A program made the translations under genes and the position numbers. Below the pieces are notes generated by a model. It had not been told where the DNA came from and searched no databases. It was given only the letters and a program-made list of their open reading frames with translations. 64,000 nucleotides of DNA from Alphaproteobacteria bacterium (GTDB lineage Bacteria > Pseudomonadota > Alphaproteobacteria > Thalassobaculales > Thalassobaculaceae), in NCBI GenBank assembly GCA_022822665.1, contig JAJEAR010000001.1, positions 54,956-118,955 of the forward strand. The letters are read 5' to 3'. Below, piece after piece: positions 52,848 to 62,480 of this stretch (within the stretch, counting starts at the first letter, position 1; each line of letters opens with the position of its first letter).

Positions 52848-53657
52848 ATGAACGGCTCTTCCGGCAGCGAGCCTGCCGCCGCCCGGCAGGATGCCATGCT
52901 CGAATGGGCCCGGGACGCCGGGATCGACGAGGTGCTCGAGGAGTTCCCGATCGACCGGTTCGCGCGGTCCCGCGCTCCTCGGCCCCGCGCACAGACAGCC
53001 CGCCCGCAGCCGGCCGCCGCGCGCCCCGCACCGGCGCCGCAGACCACGAACGCGCTCGCCGATGCCCGCGCCAGGGCGGCGTCGGCCGGATCGCTTGCCG
53101 AACTCCGCGAGGCACTGGCGGGGTTCGACGGGTGCAGCCTGAAGCTGACCGCGACCAACCTGGTGTTCGGAAGCGGGACGCCCGGCGTGGATGTCATGCT
53201 GATCGGCGAGGCGCCCGGCGCGGACGAGGACCGGACCGGCGAACCGTTCGTGGGCGCGAGCGGGCGCCTGCTCACCCGCATGCTGGCCAGCATCGGACTG
53301 GCACGCGACGCCGTCTACATCACCAACATCCTGCCCTGGCGCCCGCCCGGCAACCGCCAGCCCAACACCTTCGAGCGCGAGGTGTGCCTGCCGTTCCTGC
53401 ACCGGCACGTCGAGCTGGTCGGGCCGCGGTTCATGGTCATGCTGGGCGGAACCGCCGCCAACACCCTGCTCGATCGTACCGGCAGCATCAGCCGGATGCG
53501 TGGGCGCTGGTACGACTTCCGCGGCCGCGGAAGCGGGGACCCGGTCCCGGCGCTTGCCACCTTCCATCCGTCCTACCTGCTGCGTTCGCCGGAGCGCAAG
53601 GCGGATGCCTGGAAGGACATGCTGGCCATCAGGGCGCGTCTCGACGCGCTCGGCTGA
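52848..53657 (+). CDS. Uracil-DNA glycosylase, family 4-like
   Basis: A 269-residue base-excision repair enzyme. Motif A is [19 protein letters not shown], followed by [14 protein letters not shown] and the C-terminal [12 protein letters not shown] with the active-site His. A ~90-residue Pro/Ala-rich N-terminal extension precedes the fold. Classical family 4 enzymes hold a 4Fe-4S cluster with four Cys. Only two Cys are present in the whole protein here (FDGCSLK and EVCLPF), so the cluster is doubtful. The 3' end overlaps the convergent phosphoesterase gene by 29 bp. Confidence 0.87.
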   Translation: MNGSSGSEPAAARQDAMLEWARDAGIDEVLEEFPIDRFARSRAPRPRAQTARPQPAAARPAPAPQTTNALADARARAASAGSLAELREALAGFDGCSLKLTATNLVFGSGTPGVDVMLIGEAPGADEDRTGEPFVGASGRLLTRMLASIGLARDAVYITNILPWRPPGNRQPNTFEREVCLPFLHRHVELVGPRFMVMLGGTAANTLLDRTGSISRMRGRWYDFRGRGSGDPVPALATFHPSYLLRSPERKADAWKDMLAIRARLDALG

Positions 53658-54471
53658 CCGGGTCCGCGGGCCCGAGGATCGGCCTCAGGTAGGCCGCTAT
53701 GCCCCGCTCCGGGCGCCACTGTCCCGGGTACCCCAGCGAAACCTCCTCGAACCGGCAGCCATCCACCACGTCGGTGCGCCGGGTGTGCAGGTGTCCGGAC
53801 ACCACCACGGAGGCGCGGAACCGCCGGTGCCAGTCCGCGGTCCGGGTCGTGCCGCACCAGGGCCTGAACCGCGGGATGCGCGGGATCCGGATGAGCTCGG
53901 CCAGCAGGGGCCAGTGATTGACCAGGATGGTCCGGGTGCCTGCCGGCAGGTCCGCAAGCCGCTGTTCCGCCGCGGTGCAAAGCGCCGCGCACCAGGCCTC
54001 GCGACTCGGCCAGGGATCGGGATGCAGGAAGAACTCGTCGGCACAGGCGGCGGCTCCCGCCCAGCGGCGGACCTCGCCGCGGGGTACATGTGCCGGGCGG
54101 AAACTGTAGTCGTAGAGCAGGAACAGCGGCGCAATGACGTGCGGCGGGTCGGGCCAGACCGGAAACGGGTCCTCCGGCGTGGCGATGCCGTGCTTGCGGG
54201 CCATGTCGACGAGATGGCGGTAGCGCGCCACCCCGCGCGGGGACGAGGTCCCGTCGCGCGGCACCGACCACAGGTCGTGATTGCCCGGAACCCAGATCAC
54301 GCGTGCGAACCGGTCGGCCAGCACCCTGAAGGCGGCCTCCTGCAGCTCGAGCTGCTCGGCAATGTCCCCGGCCACGATCAGCCAGTCTCCGCCATGGTCC
54401 GGAAGGTCCGGGAGCGCGGCGCGATTGGCCTCGTGTCCGAGATGCAGGTCGCTGATGGCGAACAGTCGCAT
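53629..54471 (-). CDS. Calcineurin-like metallophosphoesterase
   Basis: A 280-residue predicted phosphoesterase. The metal-binding motifs of the family are in order: ISDLHLGH, VAGDIAE, VPGNHDLW, ILVNHWPL and VVSGHLHTRRTD. There is no signal peptide. The substrate is unknown; relatives include Icc-type nucleotide phosphodiesterases and uncharacterised phosphatases. Start ATG 54471; sequence upstream in frame is not family-like. Confidence 0.82.
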   Translation of the reverse strand: MRLFAISDLHLGHEANRAALPDLPDHGGDWLIVAGDIAEQLELQEAAFRVLADRFARVIWVPGNHDLWSVPRDGTSSPRGVARYRHLVDMARKHGIATPEDPFPVWPDPPHVIAPLFLLYDYSFRPAHVPRGEVRRWAGAAACADEFFLHPDPWPSREAWCAALCTAAEQRLADLPAGTRTILVNHWPLLAELIRIPRIPRFRPWCGTTRTADWHRRFRASVVVSGHLHTRRTDVVDGCRFEEVSLGYPGQWRPERGIAAYLRPILGPADPVSRARRDAP

Positions 54472-54546
54472 TGGCCTCGCGCAGGCTCCGGTGACGAGCC
54501 GCGGCCCGCAGGGTGCGTGCTTGCGCCTCCGCCCGGGCGGGCGTAG

Positions 54547-55788
<1,242 letters not shown>

Positions 55789-55899
55789 CCTCGTCCGCCG
55801 GGGCGATGTCACTTCGGCCTTGCGTCGATTGTTGAACACTGATGACAATGTCCCCCTTGTGCTCATGAGATGTGTGCGTGCTGGACGGGGAGGATCGTT

Positions 55900-57933
55900 A
55901 TGGCCGGTGGCAAAGGAGGGGGAACGCGCTGTGCGGTGCTGATCGGACCGTACCAGAGCGGAAAGACCACGCTGTTCGAGGCCTTGCTGCACGCGACCGG
56001 AGCCATCGAGCGAACCGGCAGCGTGACCGCCGGCAACACGGTGGGCGATGCCGCGGCCGAGGCGCGCAAGCGTCACGCGAGTACCGAACTCGCGATCGGG
56101 AGCGGCAGCTTCCTCGGCGATACGTGGACTTTCATCGACACCCCCGGCTCGGTGGAGTTCTTCCAGGAGGCCCGCAACGCCTGCATGGTGGCCGACATCG
56201 CCATCGTGGTGGTGGATTCCGAGGCCCAGAAACTGCCTGCCGTGGCGCCGGCACTGAAGTTTCTCGACGAGCACCGCATCCCGCGGGTGGTGTTCCTGAA
56301 CAAGATCGACAACACCAACGATACCGTTCGCGACCTGATGGCGACGCTGCAGGACGCGTCCGACCGGCCGCTGGCGCTGCGTCACGTCCCGATCAGGGAG
56401 GGCGAATCCATCACCGGCTTCGCCGACCTGGTGAGCGAGCGCGCCTACGCCTACAGCAGCGACGGGCCGTCGAAGCTGATCCCGCTTCCCGACACGGCGA
56501 GTGACCGTCAGCACGAGGCCCGCGAGGAACTCCTGGAGACGCTGGCCGATTTCGACGACGAACTGATGGAGAAGGTCCTCGAAGAGGTCGAGATCGACAA
56601 GTCCGAACTCTACACCCACCTCGCCCAGGCGCTGCAGGATGCGGCACTGGTGCCGGTCCTGATCGGTGCCGGCGAACAGGGGCACGGGATCCAGCGGCTG
56701 CTGAAACTGCTGCGCCACGAAGCTCCCAGTCACGCCGAGACCGCGGCACGGCGCGGCGTGGAGCCGGATGGCGAGGCCGTGGCCCAGGTGTTCAAGACCC
56801 TGCACGCCCAGCACATGGGCAAGCTGTCCTTCGTGCGCCTGTGGCGTGGAGGTGTGCGTGACGGCGAGACGCTGAACGGGGTTCGCGTCAGCGGCATGAA
56901 CTCCGTTCTCGGGACCAAGTACGACAAGGTCTCTTCGGCCGAGGCCGGCGACGTGGCGGCGTTCGGCCGGATGGAGGACATCCGAACCGGGGATCTCCTG
57001 ACTTCCTCGGGCGGGGTTCCGGACGGTGCGCTCGCCTGGCCCGAGGTGCTGGCACCGGTCTATTCACGGGCGATTTCCGCGAGCAACCGCAACGACGAGG
57101 TCAAGCTGTCGGGGGCCCTGCAGCGCCTGTGCGAAGAGGATCCCTCGATCGCGATCTCGCACAACGCCGCCATGGGTGAACTGGTGGTGTTCGGCCAGGG
57201 AGACACCCAGATCCAGGTGCTGGCGGAACGGCTGTCCAATCGCTTCAACCTCGAGGTCGGGGCCAGGGCACCGAGCGTTCCCTACAAGGAGACCATTCGC
57301 AAGACGGTGGACCAGCACGCCCGCCACAAGAAGCAGAGCGGCGGACACGGGCAGTTCGGTGACATCAAGGTCAAGATCAAGCCGCTGTCGCGCGGATCCG
57401 GGTTCGAGTTCATCGACAGCGTGGTCGGGGGTTCGGTGCCGCGCAACTACATTCCGTCGGTCGAGGACGGTGTGAAGGACTACATGAAGCGCGGTCCTCT
57501 CGGTTTCGAGGTGGTCGACCTGTCGGTGGAGCTGTACGACGGCCAGCATCACTCCGTCGACAGTTCCGACATGGCGTTCAAGACCGCCGCGCGCATTGCC
57601 ATGTCGGAGGGACTGCCCAAATGCAACCCGGTCCTGCTCGAACCGGTACTGCACGTGCGCATCTCGATCCCGAATGACGCGACCGCGCGTATCCAGCGGA
57701 TCATCTCCAGCCGGCGCGGCCAGATCCTCGGCTTCCAGGCCAAGGAAGGCTGGAAGGGCTGGGACGAGGTCGAGGCCAATATCCCCGAGTCCGAGGTCCA
57801 GGACCTGATCATCGAGATCCGGTCGGTGACCATGGGGGCAGGAACATACGAATGGTCGTTCGACCACCTGGCGGAACTGAGTGGACGGCTTGCTGACGAG
57901 GTCGTGGCACAACGCAACAATCCGGAAGCGTAG
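55900..57933 (+). CDS. EF-G-like translational GTPase (non-canonical paralogue)
   Basis: A 677-residue member of the EF-G family, not the main EF-G. G1 is GPYQSGKTTLFEALL and G4 is LNKID. G3 reads DTPGS where true EF-G has DTPGH, so the conserved catalytic His is missing. Domains II to V are present (for example HARHKKQSGGHGQFGDI, and the C-terminal GRLADEVVAQ). The ATG at 55900 follows a GGGGAGG site and is preferred over the ATG at 55870. Paralogues of this type are frequent in Alphaproteobacteria and their role (recycling, stress or back-translocation) is not settled. Confidence 0.87.
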   Translation: MAGGKGGGTRCAVLIGPYQSGKTTLFEALLHATGAIERTGSVTAGNTVGDAAAEARKRHASTELAIGSGSFLGDTWTFIDTPGSVEFFQEARNACMVADIAIVVVDSEAQKLPAVAPALKFLDEHRIPRVVFLNKIDNTNDTVRDLMATLQDASDRPLALRHVPIREGESITGFADLVSERAYAYSSDGPSKLIPLPDTASDRQHEAREELLETLADFDDELMEKVLEEVEIDKSELYTHLAQALQDAALVPVLIGAGEQGHGIQRLLKLLRHEAPSHAETAARRGVEPDGEAVAQVFKTLHAQHMGKLSFVRLWRGGVRDGETLNGVRVSGMNSVLGTKYDKVSSAEAGDVAAFGRMEDIRTGDLLTSSGGVPDGALAWPEVLAPVYSRAISASNRNDEVKLSGALQRLCEEDPSIAISHNAAMGELVVFGQGDTQIQVLAERLSNRFNLEVGARAPSVPYKETIRKTVDQHARHKKQSGGHGQFGDIKVKIKPLSRGSGFEFIDSVVGGSVPRNYIPSVEDGVKDYMKRGPLGFEVVDLSVELYDGQHHSVDSSDMAFKTAARIAMSEGLPKCNPVLLEPVLHVRISIPNDATARIQRIISSRRGQILGFQAKEGWKGWDEVEANIPESEVQDLIIEIRSVTMGAGTYEWSFDHLAELSGRLADEVVAQRNNPEA

Positions 57934-57953
57934 ACTCCGGAAGGAGAGGCGCG

Positions 57954-58952
57954 ATGTTCATCAGAAAGAGGCGGGGATGGGAAATCCCGGAACGCGAGGC
58001 AACCCCGGAGGCACTCTACCTTGACCGCAGGACCCTGGTGCGCGGCCTTGCCGCCGGCCCGCTCCTGCTGGCGGGCGGAGGCCTTGCCGGCTGCTACGAG
58101 CAGGCCACCGCCTCGCACGACGATGTGCAGGTTGCCGAGGCCCCGCCCGATCCCACCGCCGATCTCTATCCGGTCACGCGCAACCTGCGCTACCGGATAG
58201 ACCGGCCGCTTACAAACGAGGAAGACGCGGTCACCTACAACAACTTCTACGAGTTCGGGTCGCACAAGACGATCCACCGGGCGGCCCAGGCGCTGAAGAT
58301 CCGGCCCTGGACGGTGACCATCGACGGCATGGTCGAGGAACCTATGACGATCGACATCGACGCGCTCATCCGCAAGATGCCGCTCGAGGAGCGGGTCTAT
58401 TCGCACCGGTGCGTCGAGGCGTGGTCGATGGTGGTGCCGTGGAGCGGGTTTCCGATGGCGAAGCTGGTGGAGCTGGCGCGGCCACTTTCATCGGCGCGAT
58501 ACGTGGTCATGCGGACCTTCCACGACCCGGAGCTGGCGCCGGGGCAGCGACAGCACTGGTATCCGTGGCCCTACCTTGAGGGGCTGACCATGGAGGAGGC
58601 GACCAACGAGCTCGCCTTCATGGTGACCGGTGTCTACGGCAAGCCGGTGCCGCGACAGATGGGAGCGCCGCTGCGCCTTGCGGCACCCTGGAAATACGGG
58701 TTCAAGTGCATCAAGTCGATCGTGCAGTTCAGCTTCACGGACATGCGCCCGGTATCTTTCTGGGAGGAGATCCAGCCGCGCGAATACGGGTTCTGGGCAA
58801 ACGTGAATCCCGAGGTGCCGCACCCGCGCTGGAGTCAGGCGACCGAACGGACGCTGAGTGGCGGTCGCATTCCGACGAAGCTCTACAACGGCTATGGCGA
58901 GTTCGTTCAGCACATGTACAAGGACATGGAGGGCGAAAGGCTGTTTGCCTAG
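57954..58952 (+). CDS. msrP: Protein-methionine-sulfoxide reductase catalytic subunit
   Basis: A 332-residue molybdopterin enzyme repairing oxidised methionines in periplasmic proteins. The Mo-binding Cys is in SHRCVEAWSMVVPWSG. APLRLAAPWKYGFKCIKSIV and the tail LYNGYGEFVQHMYK are typical of MsrP. The N-terminus has a twin-Arg signal (LDRRTLVRGLAAGPLLLAGG). It ends in LAGC, which also fits a lipobox. The membrane partner MsrQ is not adjacent. A strong GGAAGGAGAGG site precedes the ATG, 20 bp after the EF-G-like gene. Confidence 0.93.
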   Translation: MFIRKRRGWEIPEREATPEALYLDRRTLVRGLAAGPLLLAGGGLAGCYEQATASHDDVQVAEAPPDPTADLYPVTRNLRYRIDRPLTNEEDAVTYNNFYEFGSHKTIHRAAQALKIRPWTVTIDGMVEEPMTIDIDALIRKMPLEERVYSHRCVEAWSMVVPWSGFPMAKLVELARPLSSARYVVMRTFHDPELAPGQRQHWYPWPYLEGLTMEEATNELAFMVTGVYGKPVPRQMGAPLRLAAPWKYGFKCIKSIVQFSFTDMRPVSFWEEIQPREYGFWANVNPEVPHPRWSQATERTLSGGRIPTKLYNGYGEFVQHMYKDMEGERLFA

Positions 58953-58981
58953 CGCCGCGGTCGCGGCGCCGACACGCGAGC

Positions 58982-59662
58982 ATGGTGATGACGGATCCGT
59001 CGGACGAGACGCGGGACGCGATTTCCGCGACCCGGCAGCGGCTGGTTCCGCAATGGGGCTGGCTGCATGACACCGTGGTTCGGCTGCTGCCGCCGCCGCG
59101 CCAGGGCGAGACCTACCGGGTGCTCGACCTGGGGACCGGCAGCGGGCTGCTGGTCGAGCGGCTGCTCGAACAGGTCCCCGATGCCGTCGTTCACATGATG
59201 CATGATTCCGAGATCCACCTGGAGGCGGCGCGGTCCCGTCTTGCCCGTTTCGGCGGTGCGATCACCTACGAACTCAAGGACTACGTCCATGCGACGCTGC
59301 AGGGGCCGTACGACGTGGCGATCTCGGAGCTTGCTGCGAACTTCCAGGTCAGCCGCGCCCGCCAGACCCTGTATTCCTCGACCTTCGCCGCACTGAGGCG
59401 CGGCGGGTGCGCAATCAATGTCATCCTGACCCGTGGCATGACCGACGGATCGGAGACCCGGCTGATCGACGAATGGCAGCGCATGGCGATGGAGAGCGGG
59501 GCGATCGACGAGGAAATCGCCGGATCGATCGTCTCGGCGCCGCGCGAACGCACGGCGACGCTGGCGCAGCAGATCCAGTGGATGGCCGACAACGGCTTCG
59601 AGAACGTCGACTGCTACGTCAAGTACTGGCGCTTTGCGGTGATTGCCGGTGACCGGGTCTGA
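58982..59662 (+). CDS. SAM-dependent methyltransferase
   Basis: A 226-residue class I methyltransferase. The SAM-binding motif I is YRVLDLGTGSGLLVERLLEQ, motif II is an acidic turn after VVHMMHDSE, and motif IV is around PYDVAISELAANF. A C-terminal WMADNGFENVDCYVKYWRFA is seen in small-molecule or tRNA carboxy-methyltransferase-like enzymes. Start at 58982 or the second ATG at 58988. The substrate is not known. Confidence 0.78.
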   Translation: MVMTDPSDETRDAISATRQRLVPQWGWLHDTVVRLLPPPRQGETYRVLDLGTGSGLLVERLLEQVPDAVVHMMHDSEIHLEAARSRLARFGGAITYELKDYVHATLQGPYDVAISELAANFQVSRARQTLYSSTFAALRRGGCAINVILTRGMTDGSETRLIDEWQRMAMESGAIDEEIAGSIVSAPRERTATLAQQIQWMADNGFENVDCYVKYWRFAVIAGDRV

Positions 59663-59670
59663 TCCGCCGG

Positions 59671-60297
59671 TCAGCGGGATGGCGTGAACCGGCCGGATCC
59701 CGGGTCCATGGTCCACATCGTACCGGTTGCGATATCGAACCATGCGCCGTGCAGTGAGAGGGTCGCGTCCCCGAGGCGCCGGGCCACGAAGGGAAAGGTC
59801 GCGAGGTTCTCGACCGACTGGCGGACCGCTGCCTGTTCCAGCGCCGCCAGGTCCCCGTCCGCCGCCGCGCCGGTGCCTGCCAGGGGTGCGAGCGAGGCGA
59901 TCCAGCCGCCGATGAAGTCGTCGGGCGACAGCGGCGCGCGCGCTCTCTCGGCGAGCGCCTTGATTCCGCCACACAGCGCATGGCCCATCACCACGATGTG
60001 CCGGACCCGGAGTGCCTCGAGGGCGAACTCCAGCGCGGACGAGGTGGCGCAGGACCCGGCGTCGTGCCGGTATGGCGCCACCAGGTTGGCGACGGTCCTG
60101 AGCACGAAGATCTCGCCGGGAGCGCAGTCGAACACCGTCTCGGGCGCAACGCGCGAGTCGCAACACGCGATGACCATGGTCCCGGGCCGTTGCCCGTCCC
60201 GGGCCAGGGCGAGCGCCCGCTCGTGGTCCGCGGACGAAAGCGTGTCGCGCCGGGCGCGATAGCCGTCGAGAAGTGATGCCGGGAAGTTCGCGGCCAT
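59671..60297 (-). CDS. Beta-class carbonic anhydrase
   Basis: A 208-residue zinc enzyme interconverting CO2 and bicarbonate. Ligands are Cys in MVIACCDSRVAPE, and His and Cys in VVMGHALCGGIKAL, with the Asp-Arg dyad in CDSR. Length and motifs match the plant-type beta class. The ATG at 60297 lies 9 bp after the stop of the upstream VOC-family gene, so they are probably cotranscribed. Confidence 0.94.
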   Translation of the reverse strand: MAANFPASLLDGYRARRDTLSSADHERALALARDGQRPGTMVIACCDSRVAPETVFDCAPGEIFVLRTVANLVAPYRHDAGSCATSSALEFALEALRVRHIVVMGHALCGGIKALAERARAPLSPDDFIGGWIASLAPLAGTGAAADGDLAALEQAAVRQSVENLATFPFVARRLGDATLSLHGAWFDIATGTMWTMDPGSGRFTPSR

Positions 60298-60306
60298 GGT
60301 CAGGTC

Positions 60307-61182
60307 CTACTCGCGGATCCAGCCCGGTCCCCACAGGTTCAGCGAGCGCTCCTCCGCCGGCCAGAACCGCGGCGCCATGGAACGCGGCATGTGCTCGATT
60401 TCGGCGGAGAGCTCGACGGGATCGCCGTGGGGGTCGCGGATCATGAAGAAGAGGTTGTTGCCCGGCCCGTGCCGACCCGGTCCCCACCAGATCCGCACCC
60501 TGTGGTTGGCGCAGTGATCGGCCCAGTCGCGGATGTCCATCCAGCCGCCGGTCTCGTAGGCGTGGTGATCGGGCCGCGCCTCGGAGGCCGCGAACACGGC
60601 AAAACTGTGGTGCTCCTCGTCCGAGCGGTAGAAGGCGACGGTGCGTGATGCCGGGTCCTCCATGTCGTTCAGCACGTAGTCGGAGGGGGTGAACCCGAGC
60701 ACGTCCCCGTACCAGTGCATCATTGCCGCAAGGTTGTTGCTGGCGACGACCACGTGCTGCAGCCTGGCGGTGAAACTGCGGCCCGGAACGCCGTTGACGG
60801 TCCGGATGGCGGGCAGGTCGTGCCGCGGCAGGCCGAAGACCGAGAGCCAGCCGTCCGGGTCGCGGACCGCGACGGCATCGGGTTCGAAGACGCTGGACGG
60901 TGACGGTTCCATGTTGATGCCGAGCCCCGCGACGTGGCTGCGCACCGCGTTGAGCTGTGCCCGGTCGCGCAACCGGAACCCGTGGTAGGGACGCCCGCCG
61001 GGGCTCCCGGTTCCGATCACCAACCGCCGTTCCGGTCCCTGCAGCAGGCAGGTGCCGTCCTCGAGCTCGAACCGCTCGAAGCCGAGCACGGTGGCGTAGA
61101 AGGAGGCAAGCTCGTCCGTCCGGTCGCTGTCGAGTCGCAGGTGATCAAGCGGCGCCGGCCATATCGGTGACAGGTTCGACAT
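60307..61182 (-). CDS. VOC-family (extradiol dioxygenase-like) protein
   Basis: A 291-residue protein with two vicinal-oxygen-chelate modules, like the two-domain type I extradiol dioxygenases. Module 1 starts at PAPLDHLRLDSDRTDELASF. Module 2 starts at RLQHVVVASNNLAAMMHWYG and runs to PHGDPVELSAEIEHM. Possible metal ligands are His in LQHVVVAS and in EEHHSFAVF, and Glu in PVELSAE, matching the His-His-Glu facial triad. An AAGGAGGG site precedes the ATG at 61182. A ring-cleavage dioxygenase is likely, but the substrate is unknown. Confidence 0.78.
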   Translation of the reverse strand: MSNLSPIWPAPLDHLRLDSDRTDELASFYATVLGFERFELEDGTCLLQGPERRLVIGTGSPGGRPYHGFRLRDRAQLNAVRSHVAGLGINMEPSPSSVFEPDAVAVRDPDGWLSVFGLPRHDLPAIRTVNGVPGRSFTARLQHVVVASNNLAAMMHWYGDVLGFTPSDYVLNDMEDPASRTVAFYRSDEEHHSFAVFAASEARPDHHAYETGGWMDIRDWADHCANHRVRIWWGPGRHGPGNNLFFMIRDPHGDPVELSAEIEHMPRSMAPRFWPAEERSLNLWGPGWIRE

Positions 61183-61322
61183 CGCGCCCTCCTTGCCCGC
61201 GCATCGCGTGTTCCCTGCACCTACCACAGGAGGCGCGCCGGCGCGAACCCGTCCTCCATGCTCACGCCGGGGTCCGAATGTGCAACACTGCGGCCCGCCT
61301 GCAACTTCCGGGGAGCGGCCCG

Positions 61323-62453
61323 ATGGTCGAGATAGCCCGACTGCGCATCGTGGTCTGCCACGCGCCGATGGATAAACCGGTGGTCACCTCGTTCGGTGCG
61401 ATCACCGGCCGGGACATCGCGATGGTGGCGATCGAGGATGCGGACGGCGCGGTCGGGTGGGGAGATATCTGGGGGAACTTCCCGCCGGGGACCACCGCCT
61501 ACCGGGCGGCGCTGGCCGGACGGCTGTTGCCGGACCTGCTGCTCGGCAGGCAGCTGGAGGCGGGCTCCGGAACCCTAGCCGGGCTGATGGCCCGGACCCG
61601 GGTGCTCGCCATCCAGTCCGGCGAGTACGGTCCGGTCGCGACTGCCGTCGCGGCCGCCGACCAGGCGCTGTGGGACCTTGCGGCGCGGCGGCGCGGCATG
61701 CCGATCCGCCGGCTGATCGATCCCGGTGCCCCGGACGTGGTCCCGGTCTATGCCAGCGGCCTGAACCCCGACGACGGACCGGAAACGGTGCTGCGCGTGC
61801 GCGGGGAGGGCCACCGCAGCTTCAAGCTCAAGGTCGGATTCGGCGAGGACACCGACCGGGCCAATGTCGAGGCCATCCGCCGCGACATGGGGGACGGCGA
61901 ACGGCTGCTCGTCGACGCCAACCAGAAGTGGGACCTTGCCGCCGCCTGTTCTGCGGCCGACTGGCTCGCGGAGGCCGGCGTGGGCTGGCTTGAGGAACCG
62001 ATGCCGGCCGATGCGCCCGATCCCCACTGGCGCCGGCTCAGGGCCTCCATGCGTCTGCCGCTTGCAGGCGGCGAGAACATCACCGAACACGCGGCGATAG
62101 ACCGGGCGCTCGGCTGGCTTGACGTGGTGCAGCCCGATGTCGGCAAGTGGGGTGGCGTGTCATGGAACGTCGACATCGCGCGCCGCACGCTCGCTGCCGG
62201 GCGGACATACTGTCCACACTGGCTGGCTGGCGGTCTCGGGCTCCTGCATTCGGCCAACATCCTCGCAGGTGTCGGCGGCAGCGGCATGCTCGAGATGGAC
62301 GTCAATGCGAATCCGCTTCGCGAGGCGGTCATTGGCGGTATGCTCGCGGTCGAGAACGGGAGTGTCCGGCTGCCTGACGGCGCCGGGCTCGGGGTTGCGC
62401 CCGACGAGACGGCATTCAGCGACTGGCTGGTCGACAGCCTCGAGTTCACTTGA
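61323..62453 (+). CDS. Mandelate racemase/muconate lactonizing-family enzyme
   Basis: A 376-residue enolase-superfamily enzyme. The KxK catalytic motif is in RSFKLKVGF. Metal ligands are Asp in LLVDANQKW, Glu in WLEEPMPA and Glu in LAGGENI. The His-Asp dyad of the mandelate-racemase subgroup is present (Asp in VQPDVGKWGG, His in CPHWLAGGLG). Retention of both Lys and His bases allows racemisation or sugar-acid dehydration. A GGGGAG site precedes the ATG at 61323. The next gene encodes a mandelate-dehydrogenase-like flavoenzyme 27 bp away. Confidence 0.85.
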   Translation: MVEIARLRIVVCHAPMDKPVVTSFGAITGRDIAMVAIEDADGAVGWGDIWGNFPPGTTAYRAALAGRLLPDLLLGRQLEAGSGTLAGLMARTRVLAIQSGEYGPVATAVAAADQALWDLAARRRGMPIRRLIDPGAPDVVPVYASGLNPDDGPETVLRVRGEGHRSFKLKVGFGEDTDRANVEAIRRDMGDGERLLVDANQKWDLAAACSAADWLAEAGVGWLEEPMPADAPDPHWRRLRASMRLPLAGGENITEHAAIDRALGWLDVVQPDVGKWGGVSWNVDIARRTLAAGRTYCPHWLAGGLGLLHSANILAGVGGSGMLEMDVNANPLREAVIGGMLAVENGSVRLPDGAGLGVAPDETAFSDWLVDSLEFT

Positions 62454-62480
62454 GCGGAAAGATCGCGCGGAGCGGTGGGA

